Source of the DNA: Xanthomonas translucens pv. cerealis
GTDB taxonomy: Bacteria > Pseudomonadota > Gammaproteobacteria > Xanthomonadales > Xanthomonadaceae
DNA length: 64,000 bases
Direction: 5' to 3'
Assembly: GCF_006838285.1 (NCBI RefSeq)
Contig: NZ_CP038228.1
Coordinates: forward strand, 4,402,001-4,466,000
The notes beneath the pieces are model-generated. The model saw only the letters and a program-made list of their open reading frames with translations, was not told where the DNA came from and made no database searches. Positions 1 to 9,510 of this stretch are shown here, one piece after another (position 1 is the stretch's first letter; every line of letters starts with the position of its first letter). A program made the translations under genes and the position numbers.

Positions 1-322
1 ACAGCGGCGGAGGCGGCAGGCGCGGCGCAGCGTCCGCCGGCGCTGTCGGCGCTGTCGGCGGATCGGGCGGCGCGGTGACGGGCACCGCTGCGCGTACGGG
101 GACCTGCGCGGCGGGTGCAACTGGCGCGGCAGCCGGTCCCTGTGCGGGCACCCGGCCGACGCCCTGCATGCTCTTTTTCTGCTGGCGCATGCCCGTGGGG
201 CACGGCTGGTTCTGCACGGTCAGGTTGTCGTGCGCATCGGTGCAGCGATAGAACACCACCTGTTCCGCATGCGCGGCGCCGGCCCCGGCCAGCAGCGCCG
301 CGAGGCAGAGCGCACTGCGCAT
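1..322 (-). CDS. DUF4124-type secreted protein, 3' end outside window
   Basis: The minus strand is open from an ATG at 322 to the window edge. It begins with a classic signal peptide (MRSALCLAALLAGAGAAHA), then a YRC-TDA-H-N-TVQNQPCP segment typical of DUF4124 proteins, where a short N-terminal beta domain carries two conserved cysteines. A proline/alanine-rich linker follows and runs off the window. The product is therefore probably periplasmic. The gene starts 1 nt after the stop of the next DUF4124 gene (324-1031), so the two look like a tandem co-transcribed pair. The role of the family is unknown. Confidence 0.7.
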   Translation of the reverse strand, partial: MRSALCLAALLAGAGAAHAEQVVFYRCTDAHDNLTVQNQPCPTGMRQQKKSMQGVGRVPAQGPAAAPVAPAAQVPVRAAVPVTAPPDPPTAPTAPADAAPRLPPPPL

Positions 323-323
323 C

Positions 324-1031
324 TCAGCTGCCTCCGCAGTCGCGGTCCAGGCGCGCGTCGATGCCGCGCTGCTCGGTTTCCAGCGCGTGGCGCTCGCTCT
401 GCAGCGCGCTGTTGTAGCGGCGTATCAGTTCCCAGCGGCGGTCGGCCAGGCGCGCGCACACTTCCTGCGCCGGCAGGGCGTTGCAGGTATCGCGGATCAG
501 CGTGCTGCCGGCCGGCACCACCACGCCGGCGCCGGAATACACCGGCTGCGGCGGGCGCGGGCGGCGGCCATCGCCGCCGCCATTGCCGCGGCGATGGCCG
601 TCGCCGTCGCCGCCTGCGTAGCCGATGGCCCACAGCGGCACCCAGCGCGGATTGCCTTCGTTGTCGTCGCTGGTATAGCGCTGGCCCTCGCTGGTCACGC
701 ATTCGTACATCGGCTGCGGCGACTGCACGCTGACGATGCGGATCTCGCGCTGCGGCAGCGGCGCCGGCGAGGCCGCGGCGCGCGCCGGATCGGTGCTGAG
801 CGTGGTGGTCGGGCGTGGCGGCGGATCGCGCGGGCGCTGCATGTCCAGCACCTGCTGCTGGTGCGCGTTCTCGCAGGGCGCGTTCTGCAGGCTGACCGCG
901 CCGGCGCTGCCGACGCAGCGGTAGATGCGCACCGACCCATGCGCGCTGGTTTGCCTGGTCTGCGCCCAGGCGCTGCCTGCCAGCGGCAGCAGCGCGGTCA
1001 GGAGCAGGGCAGAGCGGACGAGAGCGGGCAT
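324..1031 (-). CDS. DUF4124 domain-containing secreted protein
   Basis: The start at 1031 (MPALVRSALLLTALLPLAGSAWAQ) gives a clean signal peptide of about 24 residues; longer in-frame starts lack one. After it comes IYRCVGSAGAVSLQNAPC, the DUF4124 cysteine pair. A glycine/arginine/proline-rich low-complexity linker sits mid-protein, and a charged helical C-terminus (LADRRWELIRRYNSALQSERHALETEQRGI) looks like a short coiled coil. It lies between tsaC upstream and another DUF4124 gene downstream on the same strand. Export is well supported, function is not known. Confidence 0.8.
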   Translation of the reverse strand: MPALVRSALLLTALLPLAGSAWAQTRQTSAHGSVRIYRCVGSAGAVSLQNAPCENAHQQQVLDMQRPRDPPPRPTTTLSTDPARAAASPAPLPQREIRIVSVQSPQPMYECVTSEGQRYTSDDNEGNPRWVPLWAIGYAGGDGDGHRRGNGGGDGRRPRPPQPVYSGAGVVVPAGSTLIRDTCNALPAQEVCARLADRRWELIRRYNSALQSERHALETEQRGIDARLDRDCGGS

Positions 1032-1095
1032 GCGCGCATCTTGCGCGCCTTCGCCGGCCAGGGAAAGCCGGGCCGGTCGGGGATCGGCAACGCGC

Positions 1096-1656
1096 TCAGG
1101 CGCGCAGGATCTCGCCGCTGACCGCATCGCGGATCGGGGTGGGCTGGGCCAGGCCGCCGGTCTGCCCATCGACCATGCCGTCGAGCGCAGCCAGCAGGTG
1201 CGGATCCAGTTCGCCGCGCTGCCGCGCCGGCGGCTCGCCGCCGCGGTTGGCGCTGGTCGAGACCAGCGCGCCGCCCCAGGCGCGGCACAGCGCGGCCACC
1301 AGCGGATGCGCGCTGATCCGCACCGCGATGCCGCGGTGTGCGCCGGTAATCCAGGATGGCGCCTGCGCCGCGGCCGGCAGCACCCAGGTATGCGCGCCGG
1401 GCCAGCTGGCCAGCACCGCGGCCAGGCGCGCTGGCGGCAGCGCCGACAGCTCGAGCAGCGGGCGCAGCGGCTCCAGTTCGGCGGCGACCACGATCAAGCC
1501 TTTCTCCACCGGTCGCTGCTTGATCTGCAGCAGGCGCGTCACCGCCGCCTGGTCGTACGGATCGCAGCCCAGGCCCCAGACCGCCTCGGTGGGATAGGCG
1601 ATGACACCGCCTTGCTGCAGGATGGCGACGGCTTGGCTGAGCGACAGATCGGGCAT
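1096..1656 (-). CDS. tsaC: Threonylcarbamoyl-AMP synthase (TsaC/YrdC)
   Basis: A 187-residue protein of the YrdC/Sua5 family, which makes threonylcarbamoyl-AMP from threonine, bicarbonate and ATP for t6A37 modification of ANN-decoding tRNAs. Visible landmarks are the N-terminal GGVIAYPTEAVWGLGCDP strand-loop, the KQRP motif of the nucleotide site and the STSANRGGEP signature near the C-terminus. The start at 1656 (MPDLSLSQAV) matches the usual short TsaC length; in-frame extensions upstream are low-complexity and rejected. It lies downstream of topA on the same strand, a neighbourhood common in Xanthomonadaceae. Confidence 0.93.
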   Translation of the reverse strand: MPDLSLSQAVAILQQGGVIAYPTEAVWGLGCDPYDQAAVTRLLQIKQRPVEKGLIVVAAELEPLRPLLELSALPPARLAAVLASWPGAHTWVLPAAAQAPSWITGAHRGIAVRISAHPLVAALCRAWGGALVSTSANRGGEPPARQRGELDPHLLAALDGMVDGQTGGLAQPTPIRDAVSGEILRA

Positions 1657-1996
1657 GCGTGGATGATGCGGCAGGCGATTGCTGTGAGGCAATGGCTGGG
1701 GGCGGGGAGTCGGGATTTGGGATTGGGCATTGGCAAGCGCGATGCGCGCTGTCCTGCCGATTTCGGTTCGATTTCTGGCGGGCGGGCGGGCGGGCGACGC
1801 GGGCGCTGCGAGGCGATGTGGCGGGTGCGCAGCTTGCGGCGGCTGCGGTTCTTCCAGTCTGCGCGGCGGCGCTGCCGAATGGCGCGGTGTAACTCGATCG
1901 CGGCAAGCGCGATCGCATCGCGTGCCGCGATGGATGGCGATCCAGGCCATCCGCCGCCGCCGCTGTGGATGTCGCATCCGCAGCAGCGGCGGTGGA
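1657..1996. other. Intergenic region between topA and tsaC
   Basis: About 340 bp without a credible gene. Open frames cross it, but they are GC-rich shadows without recognisable protein. It contains short repeated phrases around 'gggattgggcattggcaag' and CCGCCGCCGC tracts. No clear promoter or terminator was recognised; the tsaC promoter or a topA terminator would be expected here. Confidence 0.4.
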
Positions 1997-4483
1997 TCAA
2001 GCCGACTTGGTCGCGGCCTTCTTGACCACTTTCTTGGCCGCTTTCTTCGCGGTCTTCTTCGCTACCTTCTTGACCGCCTTCTTCGCCGCGGGCTTGGCCG
2101 GCGCGTCGGCCGCGGCCTTCTTGGCTGCGCTCTTCTTCGGCGTCGCTTCCTTCTTCGCTGCGGCCTTCTTGGCGCCGAAGCCGCGCCGTGCCGGCTTGCC
2201 GGTCTCTTCCAGCAGCTTCTGCACTTCTTCCAGGGTCAGCGTGGCCGGCTCGCGGTCCTTGGGGATCTTGCCGTTGAGCTTGCCGTCGCTGATGTACGGG
2301 CCGAAGCGGCCGTTGAGCACCTGGATGTCGCTGCCGGGGTATTCCTTGATGATGCGGTTGCGCGCGATCTCTTCCTTCTCTTCGATCAGGAACACCGCAC
2401 GCGCCAGGTCGATGGTGTACGGGTCGTCTTCCTTCTTCAGCGAGGCATAGACGCTGCCGCGCTTGGCGAACGGGCCGAAGCGGCCGATGCCGACGCTGAC
2501 GTCCTCGCCCTTGTCCTCGCCCAGCGCGCGCGGCATCAGGAACAGCTCCAGCGCGTCTTCCAGGGTGATGGTGTGCATGCTCTGGCCCGGACGCAGCGAG
2601 GCGAACTTGGGCTTGTCCTCGGCGTCCTCGGCGGTGCTGCCGATCGCCGCATACGGCCCGAACCGGCCCAGCCGCACGCTGACCGGCTTGCCGGTCTTGG
2701 GGTCGGTGCCGAGTTCGCGCGCGCCGGTGGCCTCGGAGCGGTCCACCGATTCCTTCTTCTCCTCGACCAGTTCCTTGAACGGGCCCCAGAACTTCTCCAT
2801 CAGCGGCCGCCATTCCTCCTCGCCGCGCGACACCGCGTCCAGCTCGTCTTCCAGCTTGGCGGTGAAGTCGTAGTCGACGTAGCGGGTGAAGTGGCCGGAC
2901 AGGAACTTGCTGACCGCGCGGCCCACGTCCGACGGACGGAAGCGGCGCGCGTCCAGTTCCACGTACTTGCGGAACAGCAGGGTCTGGATGATCGAGGCAT
3001 AGGTCGAGGGGCGGCCGATGCCGTATTCCTCGAGCGTCTTGACCAGCGAGGCTTCCGAAAAGCGCGGCGGCGGCTCGGTGAAATGCTGGTCGGTATGGAT
3101 GCGGTCGAGCGGGATGCGGTCGCCGGGCTTCATCGCCGGCAGCTTGCGGCCTTCGTCTTCGTCCTCGGCGGCCTTCTGGTCCTTGCCTTCCTCGTACACG
3201 GCCAGGAAGCCCGGGTCGATCACCGTGGTGCCGCTGGCGCGGAAGCTGTGCGCGTTGCCGGCCGCCAGTTCCACGGTGACGGTGTTCATCGTCGCCGGCA
3301 CCATTTGGCAAGCCACCGCGCGCTTCCAGATCAGTTCATACAGGCGGCGACCGTCGTCGTCCAGGTACTTGGCCATCTGCGCCGGGGTGCGCAGCGCCGC
3401 GGTCGGACGGATCGCTTCGTGCGCTTCCTGCGCGTTCTTGGACTTGGTCTGGTACATGTTCGGCTTGTCGGGCAACGCGCCGGTGCCGAAGTCGCGCGCG
3501 ATCACGTCGCGGATTTCGGCCAGCGCGTCCTGCGACAGGTTCACCGAGTCGGTACGCATGTAGCTGATCAGGCCGACCGTGCCTTCGTCGCCCACGGTCA
3601 CGCCTTCGTACAGCTTCTGCGCCACGCGCATGGTGCGGCTGGTGGTGAAGCCAAGCTTGCGCGAGGCCTCCTGCTGCAGCGTGGAGGTGGTGAACGGCGG
3701 CGCCGGGCGGCGCTTGCGCTCCTTGCTGGCCACGTCGGTGACGTGCAGCGCGCCCTGCGCGGCCTTCTGCAGGCGCATCCGCGCCGCTTCGGCGGTGTCG
3801 CCGTCGGTGATGGTGAACTGTTCGAATTTCTGCCCGTCGAGCTTGACCAGCTTGGCCGCGAACGGCTGCGAGGGGTGCAGGCAGTCGGCGCCGATGCTCC
3901 AGTATTCGCGGGCGACGAAGGCTTCGATCTCTTCCTCGCGCTCCACGATCATGCGCAGCGCCGGCGACTGCACGCGGCCGGCGGACAGGCCGCGCTGCAC
4001 CTTGCGCCACAGCACCGGCGACAGGTTGAAGCCGACCAGGTAGTCCAGCGCGCGCCGCGCCTGCTGCGCATCGACCAGGTCCACGGCGATCTGCCGTGGG
4101 TTGGCCATCGCCTCCTTGATCGCGCGCGGGGTGATTTCGGTGAACACCACCCGGTGCAGCGGCTTGTCCTTGAGCAGCCCGCGCTCCTTCAGGATCTCGG
4201 CGATGTGCCAGCTGATCGCCTCGCCCTCGCGATCCGGGTCGGTCGCCAGATAGATGTCGTCGGCGACCTTGGCGGCCTTGGCGATGGCCTCGACGTGCTT
4301 CTCGTTCTTCTCGATCAGCGCGTAGCGCATCGCGAAGCCGTCGTCCGGGTCCACCGCGCCTTCTTTCGGGATCAGGTCGCGCACGTGCCCATACGAGGCC
4401 AGGACGTGGAAGTCCTTGCCGAGGTATTTGTTGATCGTCTTGGCCTTGGCGGGCGATTCGACGATGAGCAGGTGCTTGGACAT
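1997..4483 (-). CDS. topA: DNA topoisomerase I (type IA)
   Basis: An 828-residue type IA topoisomerase that relaxes negative supercoils by single-strand breakage. The N-terminal TOPRIM domain begins MSKHLLIVESPAKAKTINKYLG; the acidic DPDREGEAISWH motif binds Mg2+; the active-site tyrosine is in GLISYMRTDSVNL. After the core come repeats with FGPYAAIG, FGPFAKRG and FGPYISDG, the cysteine-free TopA C-terminal repeat type rather than the tetracysteine zinc fingers of E. coli. The last 60 or so residues form a lysine/alanine-rich tail resembling histone H1, a probable nonspecific DNA contact. The start at 4483 is chosen because the catalytic domain begins directly there. Confidence 0.97.
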   Translation of the reverse strand: MSKHLLIVESPAKAKTINKYLGKDFHVLASYGHVRDLIPKEGAVDPDDGFAMRYALIEKNEKHVEAIAKAAKVADDIYLATDPDREGEAISWHIAEILKERGLLKDKPLHRVVFTEITPRAIKEAMANPRQIAVDLVDAQQARRALDYLVGFNLSPVLWRKVQRGLSAGRVQSPALRMIVEREEEIEAFVAREYWSIGADCLHPSQPFAAKLVKLDGQKFEQFTITDGDTAEAARMRLQKAAQGALHVTDVASKERKRRPAPPFTTSTLQQEASRKLGFTTSRTMRVAQKLYEGVTVGDEGTVGLISYMRTDSVNLSQDALAEIRDVIARDFGTGALPDKPNMYQTKSKNAQEAHEAIRPTAALRTPAQMAKYLDDDGRRLYELIWKRAVACQMVPATMNTVTVELAAGNAHSFRASGTTVIDPGFLAVYEEGKDQKAAEDEDEGRKLPAMKPGDRIPLDRIHTDQHFTEPPPRFSEASLVKTLEEYGIGRPSTYASIIQTLLFRKYVELDARRFRPSDVGRAVSKFLSGHFTRYVDYDFTAKLEDELDAVSRGEEEWRPLMEKFWGPFKELVEEKKESVDRSEATGARELGTDPKTGKPVSVRLGRFGPYAAIGSTAEDAEDKPKFASLRPGQSMHTITLEDALELFLMPRALGEDKGEDVSVGIGRFGPFAKRGSVYASLKKEDDPYTIDLARAVFLIEEKEEIARNRIIKEYPGSDIQVLNGRFGPYISDGKLNGKIPKDREPATLTLEEVQKLLEETGKPARRGFGAKKAAAKKEATPKKSAAKKAAADAPAKPAAKKAVKKVAKKTAKKAAKKVVKKAATKSA

Positions 4484-4582
4484 GGTGGACTGGGCTTCGA
4501 TGGGCGGGGCGGGCGCCCTGGGGGCGGTAGGGTGGCGCAATTGCTCCGGTTAGTGAAGTGTTGCGGTGGTTCAGAGCGGCCG

Positions 4583-4608
4583 ACGCCCGGGGCAGGTACC
4601 CCGGGCGT
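4583..4608. repeat. Perfect hairpin between RDD gene and topA
   Basis: Ten-base arms ACGCCCGGGG and CCCCGGGCGT enclose a six-base loop. It lies downstream of the RDD gene and upstream of topA, both on the minus strand. There is no T-run after it, so it is either an imperfect terminator or a REP-like palindrome. Confidence 0.6.
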
Positions 4609-4747
4609 TCAGCTGCGGCTATCCGTATTAGTGGACATGTCCGGCACCGGCTGTCAAGCGCCGCCGCTCCGCAACGCCGGAAAATGCTCAAGCTAACGAG
4701 GCTTTACCGACTTCCGTCCTCCGGGTCCCCGGTCCCGAGTCCCGGCT

Positions 4748-5692
4748 TCAGTGCCAGCTACCGCTTGCAGCCACGCCGATCGCCAGGAGCACCAGCAGCA
4801 GGATCCCGACCATCAGCACGCCGAACAGCGACAGGATCACCACGGTGACCGTGCCCAGCGTGTGCTGCTGCCACTGCGGGTGGTCGGTATAGGCCCATTT
4901 GTCAACCACCAGGGTGTCGCAGAGCATGTCGTGCAGGGCCTGCTTGCGCTCGGTGAAGGCGGCCATCAGGAAGCCGATGAAGATGGTGAGGCTGCTCAGC
5001 AGGAAGCCGAAGTAGCGGCCGATGCCGCGGCCGACGCTGATCCGGCTACCGTCGCTACGCACCACCTTGATGCCGATCGCCATCTTGCCCAGCGTGGCCT
5101 GCTTGGTCGAGGCATGGAACAGGCCGAAGTACAGCGCCGACATCCCCAGCGGCACCAGGTACACCAGCACCAGCATGAGGATACCGCCGGCGCTGCTGAA
5201 ATCCGGGGTGCTGCCGTTGCCCAGGCCGCTGAAGCCGAAAAAGCCGAGCATGATCACGAACTGGATCACCTGCGAGACGATGCCGACCAGCATGCCGTCG
5301 ATCAGGTAGGCGGCGGTGCGCTTCCAGAAGCCGGCCTGCACCACCTCGCCGCCGCCGCCGAAACGCGCTTCCTCGCCGGGCATAGCGGTGGGCGCGGCAT
5401 AGGGCGAATGCGTCGCGGCTGCGGCGTCCGGCGTGGTCCAGGCGCTCGGCACGGCCTGCGCGTCCGCCGCGGGCGGCGCCGCAGCCGCGGCATCCGCCGC
5501 ACTTGCCGCAGGCGCCTGGGTCAGGCCGAGTTCGTCGACGACATCGGCCAGCGGGTGCCATTGGCTGAGGCCGTCGCGCCAGACCAGCGTGGTCAGGTCC
5601 ACTTCGCCGTGCTGGAAACGCTGCTGTAGTTGCTCGGCCGGCATCGGTCCATGGCGCTGCTGCGCGGCGTCGGCGTAGTACCACTCACTCAT
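4748..5692 (-). CDS. GYF-2 domain plus RDD family membrane protein
   Basis: A 314-residue protein in two parts. Residues 1-50 (WYYADAAQQRHGPMPAEQLQQRF, then LVWRDGLSQWHPLADV) form a GYF_2/DUF4339 domain, a proline-peptide or protein-interaction fold. An alanine/proline-rich linker follows, then an RDD domain with several hydrophobic segments (AYLIDGMLVGIVSQVIQFVIMLG, MLVLVYLVPLGMSALYFGLF, FGFLLSSLTIFIGFLMAAF) and a last membrane helix at the C-terminus. The conserved arginine and aspartates of RDD proteins are visible (KRTAAYLIDGM). Some RDD proteins are linked to ion transport, but the role here is unknown. The next gene upstream also starts with a GYF_2 domain, so the pair may share partners. 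Confidence 0.85.
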   Translation of the reverse strand: MSEWYYADAAQQRHGPMPAEQLQQRFQHGEVDLTTLVWRDGLSQWHPLADVVDELGLTQAPAASAADAAAAAPPAADAQAVPSAWTTPDAAAATHSPYAAPTAMPGEEARFGGGGEVVQAGFWKRTAAYLIDGMLVGIVSQVIQFVIMLGFFGFSGLGNGSTPDFSSAGGILMLVLVYLVPLGMSALYFGLFHASTKQATLGKMAIGIKVVRSDGSRISVGRGIGRYFGFLLSSLTIFIGFLMAAFTERKQALHDMLCDTLVVDKWAYTDHPQWQQHTLGTVTVVILSLFGVLMVGILLLVLLAIGVAASGSWH

Positions 5693-5731
5693 TCCTGTTC
5701 CCCAGGGTTGCGGTCGAAAATCCGTTTCCGC

Positions 5732-6422
5732 TCAGCCGCCGCGGCAGTGCGCGGGCAGGTAGCGGTCTTCCAGCTCGGCACTGCACTTCCAGGCCGACGT
5801 CCGCTCATCGTAGTCCAGCCACAGCGCCTTGCCATCCAGCTTGGCCTGGCCGGGCGCGTGCAAGGTGGCTTCCAGCCCGCAATGGCCGTTGTCGAAACGG
5901 CCGATGCGCACCTGCACGACGAATTCGCCTGCATAGCCCGGTGCGGTGCCGAAGCCGCTGTCGCCGTTCACTGGGCAGCGCCCCTGCTGCGCGGCGAAGC
6001 TGGCGATCTGCGCCTGCAGCAGCGCCACGCTGCCGATCGCCTGCGTGGCCTTTGGCGCGCAGCGTGTAGTCCTGATAGGCGGGTAAGGCGATGGCGGCGA
6101 GGATGCCGATGATGGTCAACAGCACCGCGCCGACCACGACCGCGACGAGCGCGCCGACGCCGCCGGCGGGCGCGGCGGCAGCGGTCGTCGCCCTCGCCGG
6201 CGGCGGCAGCGGGGGCGGCGTGGCCGTGGTCGGCAGGCCCAGTTCGTCGGCCAGCGCGTGCAGCGGCCGCCACTCCGGCAGGCCTTCGCGCCAGGCCAGG
6301 GTGTCGCGCTCGAGAAGCCCATCGCGCAGGCGTTCCAGCAAGGTGGCGGTGCTCAGCGGGCCATGCCGGTGGCGCGCGGCGTCGGCGTAGTGCCAGGCGC
6401 TCAAGGTTGGTTCCTCGTGCAT
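5732..6422 (-). pseudogene. GYF-2 domain fused to type IV pilin-like helix, frameshifted
   Basis: The first frame (from 6422) encodes a GYF_2 domain (AWHYADAARHRHGPLSTATLLERL) and then IIGILAAIALPAYQDYTLRAK, the hydrophobic N-terminal helix of type IV pilins and pseudopilins but without a prepilin cleavage leader. Reading then breaks at a run of three T at 6051-6053. If one base is ignored, the protein continues as ATQAIGSVALLQAQIASFAAQQGRCPVNG in the second frame to a stop at 5732, giving a normal pilin-like globular end with cysteines. This is either a real inactivating frameshift, a sequencing error in a short homopolymer, or programmed slippage. A TTG start at 6404, preceded by GAGGA, would match the start of the neighbouring GYF gene. 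Confidence 0.75.
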
Positions 6423-6445
6423 CCGTGCATGGGCCCGTCAGTGCC

Positions 6446-6919
6446 TCAGTGCACCGGCTCCGGCTCGTCGACGAACATCTGCGTTTCCATCCATGCGTAG
6501 GCCGCCTCGGCGCCGGGCTGGTTGAACAGCACCATCAGCACCACCCATTTCAGGTCGTCCAGGTCCAGTTCGTCCTGGTCCAGCGCCATTGCCCGGTCCA
6601 GCACCAGCTCGCGCTGGTCGCTGTCGAGGATGCCGTGCTGTTCCAGGAACAGCAGGAAGCCGCGGCATTCCACGTCGAGCTTGTCCAGCTCCGGGCCGTG
6701 GTAGATGCGGATCGGGCCGTCGATGCGCGGCTGCGGCACGGCCGGCCGCTGCTCGGCCAGGGCATCGAGCCAATCGAACGCTTTGCTGATTTCGGTGGGG
6801 CTGAAGCCAGCCTGAATCAAGCCATTCTGGAGGGAGTCGCGATCGCGGACCGGGTCCGCATCCTCGCTGAAATAATGTTCGAACAGGTACAGCAGGACAT
6901 CCAGAATGCTCTCTTTCAT
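6446..6919 (-). CDS. smg: Smg family protein (DUF494)
   Basis: A 157-residue acidic protein beginning [17 protein letters not shown], the hallmark N-terminus of the Smg/DUF494 family, commonly found beside dprA and topA in gammaproteobacteria. It ends [13 protein letters not shown]. The start at 6919 is chosen because upstream residues of the longer ORF are not family-like. Its gene follows dprA by about 40 bp on the same strand. The biochemical role of Smg is not established. Confidence 0.92.
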   Translation of the reverse strand: MKESILDVLLYLFEHYFSEDADPVRDRDSLQNGLIQAGFSPTEISKAFDWLDALAEQRPAVPQPRIDGPIRIYHGPELDKLDVECRGFLLFLEQHGILDSDQRELVLDRAMALDQDELDLDDLKWVVLMVLFNQPGAEAAYAWMETQMFVDEPEPVH

Positions 6920-6962
6920 TGCCCCTCGGCCTGCGCCGCTAGACGCTGTGGAGGTGAAGAAA

Positions 6963-8144
6963 CTAGGGTTTGCGGGTGTAACGACCTCGTTCGACCGCCA
7001 CGTAGCCATCCAGTTCCATGGTCAGCAGCATGGCGGACGCCGCCGCGGCCGTCAATCCGGTGCGTGAGATCACGGAATCCATACAGGTGGGGTCGTGGCC
7101 CAGCGCCTGCCACAAGCGCTGGTAGTCGGGATCGGGGAAGCATGGCGTGGCGCCGGGGTCGTCGGCCATCCCCTCAGTGGGTGAGTGCAGGCGTCCGCGC
7201 AAGGCGTCGGCCAGTTCCGCGGCCAGCGGCGCGACCCCGGCCAGCACTTCGTCGGCGCTCTCGACCAGTCCGGCACCGTCGCGGATCAGGCGGTGGCAGC
7301 CACGCGCCAGCGGGTTGTGGATCGAGCCGGGCAGCGCGAACACCTCGCGCCCGGCTTCGGCCGCCAGGCGTGCGGTGATCAGCGCGCCGGAGCGGGCGGC
7401 GGCCTCGATTACCAGGGTGGCCAGGGTCAGTCCGGCGATGATCCGGTTGCGCGCCGGGAAGTGGCCCGGTCGCGCCGGGGTGCCGGGCGGATGCTCGCTG
7501 ACCACCGCGCCACGTGCGGCGATGCGCTCGCGCAGGGCGGCGTGCTGGCGCGGGTAGGCCAGATCGGGGCCGGTGCCGACCACTGCCACGGTGAGCCCGT
7601 CCTGGCGCGACAGCGCCGCGGCGTGTGCGGCGGCATCGACCCCGGCGGCCATACCGCTGGTCACCGCGAACCCGGCCGTGGCCAGCGCCTGGGCGAAGCG
7701 CTGCGCGTTGTCGCGGCCACCGGCACTGGGCGCGCGGCTGCCGACCACCGCCACCGCCGGATGCCACAGCGCCTCCGGGTCGCCTTCCAGGTACAGCGCC
7801 AGCGGCGGGTTGGGGCTGCGCAGCAGCAGCGCCGGATAGTCCGGATCGTGGCAGCCGAGCAGGTGCCGGCGCGGCAGCGCCAGCCAGGCCAGTGCGGCGT
7901 CCACGGCGGCGCGGTCGGGCCGCTGCAGCGCTGCGATTTGCGCCGGATCCAGACCCGCCGCGCGCCAGGCGCCGGCACCGGCGGCCAGGGCCGCGGCGGG
8001 GCTGCCGCAGTGGTCGAGCAGGCGCCGGCGTGGGGTGCTGGCGCCGCCGGCCAGGCATAGGGCTAGCAGCGCCGGATCGGCGCAGGCAGCGGCGGGACGG
8101 GGCGGGCCGGGCAGGGCGGACATCGGTCTGGGAGCCTGTTCCAT
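6963..8144 (-). CDS. dprA: DNA-processing protein DprA
   Basis: DprA binds incoming single-stranded DNA during natural transformation and loads RecA. The Rossmann-like core is clear: a [16 protein letters not shown] nucleotide-binding-like loop, [12 protein letters not shown] and [21 protein letters not shown]. The C-terminal 60 residues form the winged-helix (DML1-like) domain seen in many DprA proteins. The N-terminal alpha-helical part is alanine-rich and divergent, as usual. The start is uncertain: MEQAPRP at 8144 or MSALPGPP at 8123, with no strong ribosome binding site at either. It lies between the lysM gene and smg in a common Xanthomonas order. Confidence 0.93.
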   Translation of the reverse strand: MEQAPRPMSALPGPPRPAAACADPALLALCLAGGASTPRRRLLDHCGSPAAALAAGAGAWRAAGLDPAQIAALQRPDRAAVDAALAWLALPRRHLLGCHDPDYPALLLRSPNPPLALYLEGDPEALWHPAVAVVGSRAPSAGGRDNAQRFAQALATAGFAVTSGMAAGVDAAAHAAALSRQDGLTVAVVGTGPDLAYPRQHAALRERIAARGAVVSEHPPGTPARPGHFPARNRIIAGLTLATLVIEAAARSGALITARLAAEAGREVFALPGSIHNPLARGCHRLIRDGAGLVESADEVLAGVAPLAAELADALRGRLHSPTEGMADDPGATPCFPDPDYQRLWQALGHDPTCMDSVISRTGLTAAAASAMLLTMELDGYVAVERGRYTRKP

Positions 8145-8177
8145 TCGGATTAACAGACTCAGGCTAGGCCGCAAACG

Positions 8178-8203
8178 CAGACGGCGCCCTCGGGCGCCGT
8201 CTG
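8178..8203 (-). terminator. Strong hairpin downstream of LysM gene
   Basis: Twelve-base perfect arms (CAGACGGCGCCC and its complement) with a tiny loop lie just past the LysM gene stop and before dprA. The following T-run on the minus strand is weak, so termination may be partial. Confidence 0.6.
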
Positions 8204-8235
8204 TTGCGGAGGTAGGACTTGCCCGCGTGCGCGGG

Positions 8236-9372
8236 TCAGCGTGCGTCCGGGTGCTTCACGTCGTAGCCGATCCGGGTCGGCTTGATGCCGTCCATCACCA
8301 GCGCGTAGCTGACCTTGTCGAAGGTGCGGAACACCATCGCGTGCGCGGCGTATTCGTCGGGCAGGGCGACCGTGCCGCGGCTGCCGCTGAAGCCGTCGTC
8401 GGCGCGCGAGGTGTTGGGGCGCTGCACGCGGTCGTTGACCCGGGTGCCATGGCGCCACAGCGAGACCACGGTGCCGTTGTCGATGCCTTCGCGGCTGCCG
8501 CCGGAGATCGCGATCACGTCGCGCGGGCCGGCGACGCTGAACGCGTCGGCCACCGCCAGCACCCGCAGCCCGGCCTCGAGTGCCTGCGCGGAGGGCGGAT
8601 GCGGAACGAACTGCAGGTCGTAGGGCTGCGCTTGGACCGCGATCAGGCGATCGCCGGCGCGCACTTCGCGGGCGCTGTCCTGCAGCAGCAGGGTGGTGGC
8701 CTGGCTGTCGTCGGCGGAGACGCGGGTGACGGTGCCGACGTTGACCTGGGCCAGTTCGTAGCCCAGCGTCTCGCGGCGCTTGGTGTCCGGCGGCAGGAAG
8801 GTCCGCCACAGATTGCCGGTGCCCGGGGTGCTGCGGCCCTCGGCGTTCAGGTCGTCGCTGAGCCTGGGCAGCGCGTAGCGGACGGTCGGGCGTACCACCG
8901 CGTAGCGTTGCCCGGTCTGCGGCGCGCTCAGCCCGGTCGCGTAGACCAGTTGCCCGGCGGTGGCGCGAAGCTGGTTGTCCTCGACGCCGACCACGTAGGG
9001 CAGGCCGTCGATGCTGTCGGCCACGCGCAGGTTTTTCAGGAACGGCTCGACCTCGGACAGCGGGATCGCGTCGATCGGTGCTTCCTGGCGCGGGCCGGGC
9101 TTGACCGTGGCGCGCGCCACCCGGTCCAGGTAGGCCAGGCTGAGCACGTCGCCGGGATAGATCAGATGCGGGTTCTGCACTTGCGGGTTGGCCTGCCAGA
9201 TTTCCGGCCACAGCCACGGCTTGCCGAGGAAGCGCCCGGCGATGTCCCACAGCGTGTCGCCCTTGCGCACCACATAGGTGTCAGGGTGTTCGGCAGCCAT
9301 GCTCGCGGAAGCGGCATAGGTCGCCACGGTGAGCATCGCCACGGCGACGACCGTACGGAGTCGATTGAACAT
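8236..9372 (-). CDS. LysM peptidoglycan-binding secreted protein
   Basis: A 378-residue protein with a signal peptide (MFNRLRTVVAVAMLTVATYAASASMA) and directly after it a LysM domain, YVVRKGDTLWDIAGRFLGKPWLWPEIWQANPQVQNPHLIYPGD, which binds peptidoglycan. The rest is a long beta-rich region of unknown role; proteins of this build are widespread beside dprA and def in proteobacteria. The start at 9372 is set by the signal peptide. It is transcribed divergently from def, so the 138-bp gap holds both promoters. Confidence 0.9.
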   Translation of the reverse strand: MFNRLRTVVAVAMLTVATYAASASMAAEHPDTYVVRKGDTLWDIAGRFLGKPWLWPEIWQANPQVQNPHLIYPGDVLSLAYLDRVARATVKPGPRQEAPIDAIPLSEVEPFLKNLRVADSIDGLPYVVGVEDNQLRATAGQLVYATGLSAPQTGQRYAVVRPTVRYALPRLSDDLNAEGRSTPGTGNLWRTFLPPDTKRRETLGYELAQVNVGTVTRVSADDSQATTLLLQDSAREVRAGDRLIAVQAQPYDLQFVPHPPSAQALEAGLRVLAVADAFSVAGPRDVIAISGGSREGIDNGTVVSLWRHGTRVNDRVQRPNTSRADDGFSGSRGTVALPDEYAAHAMVFRTFDKVSYALVMDGIKPTRIGYDVKHPDAR

Positions 9373-9510
9373 TGAGTGCGGAGCCTGATTCCCCAACAGG
9401 TCCGCGCACTATAGTCCAGAACCCTGGGCGCGGCGCAAGCGTCCGCGCCAGAACGGGGTAGAATCGTCATGTCTTGCCGAATTTTCCGGCGCCCCCATCT
9501 GGGTACCGCT

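Noticed and set aside
1539..3311. A 590-residue minus-strand frame over tsaC and topA
   Set aside because: It lies out of frame with topA and is arginine/glycine-rich shadow sequence from GC-rich codons.
1730..4696. A 988-residue plus-strand frame opposite topA
   Set aside because: It is the antisense of topA; the composition is arginine/alanine/valine-rich and without family signs.
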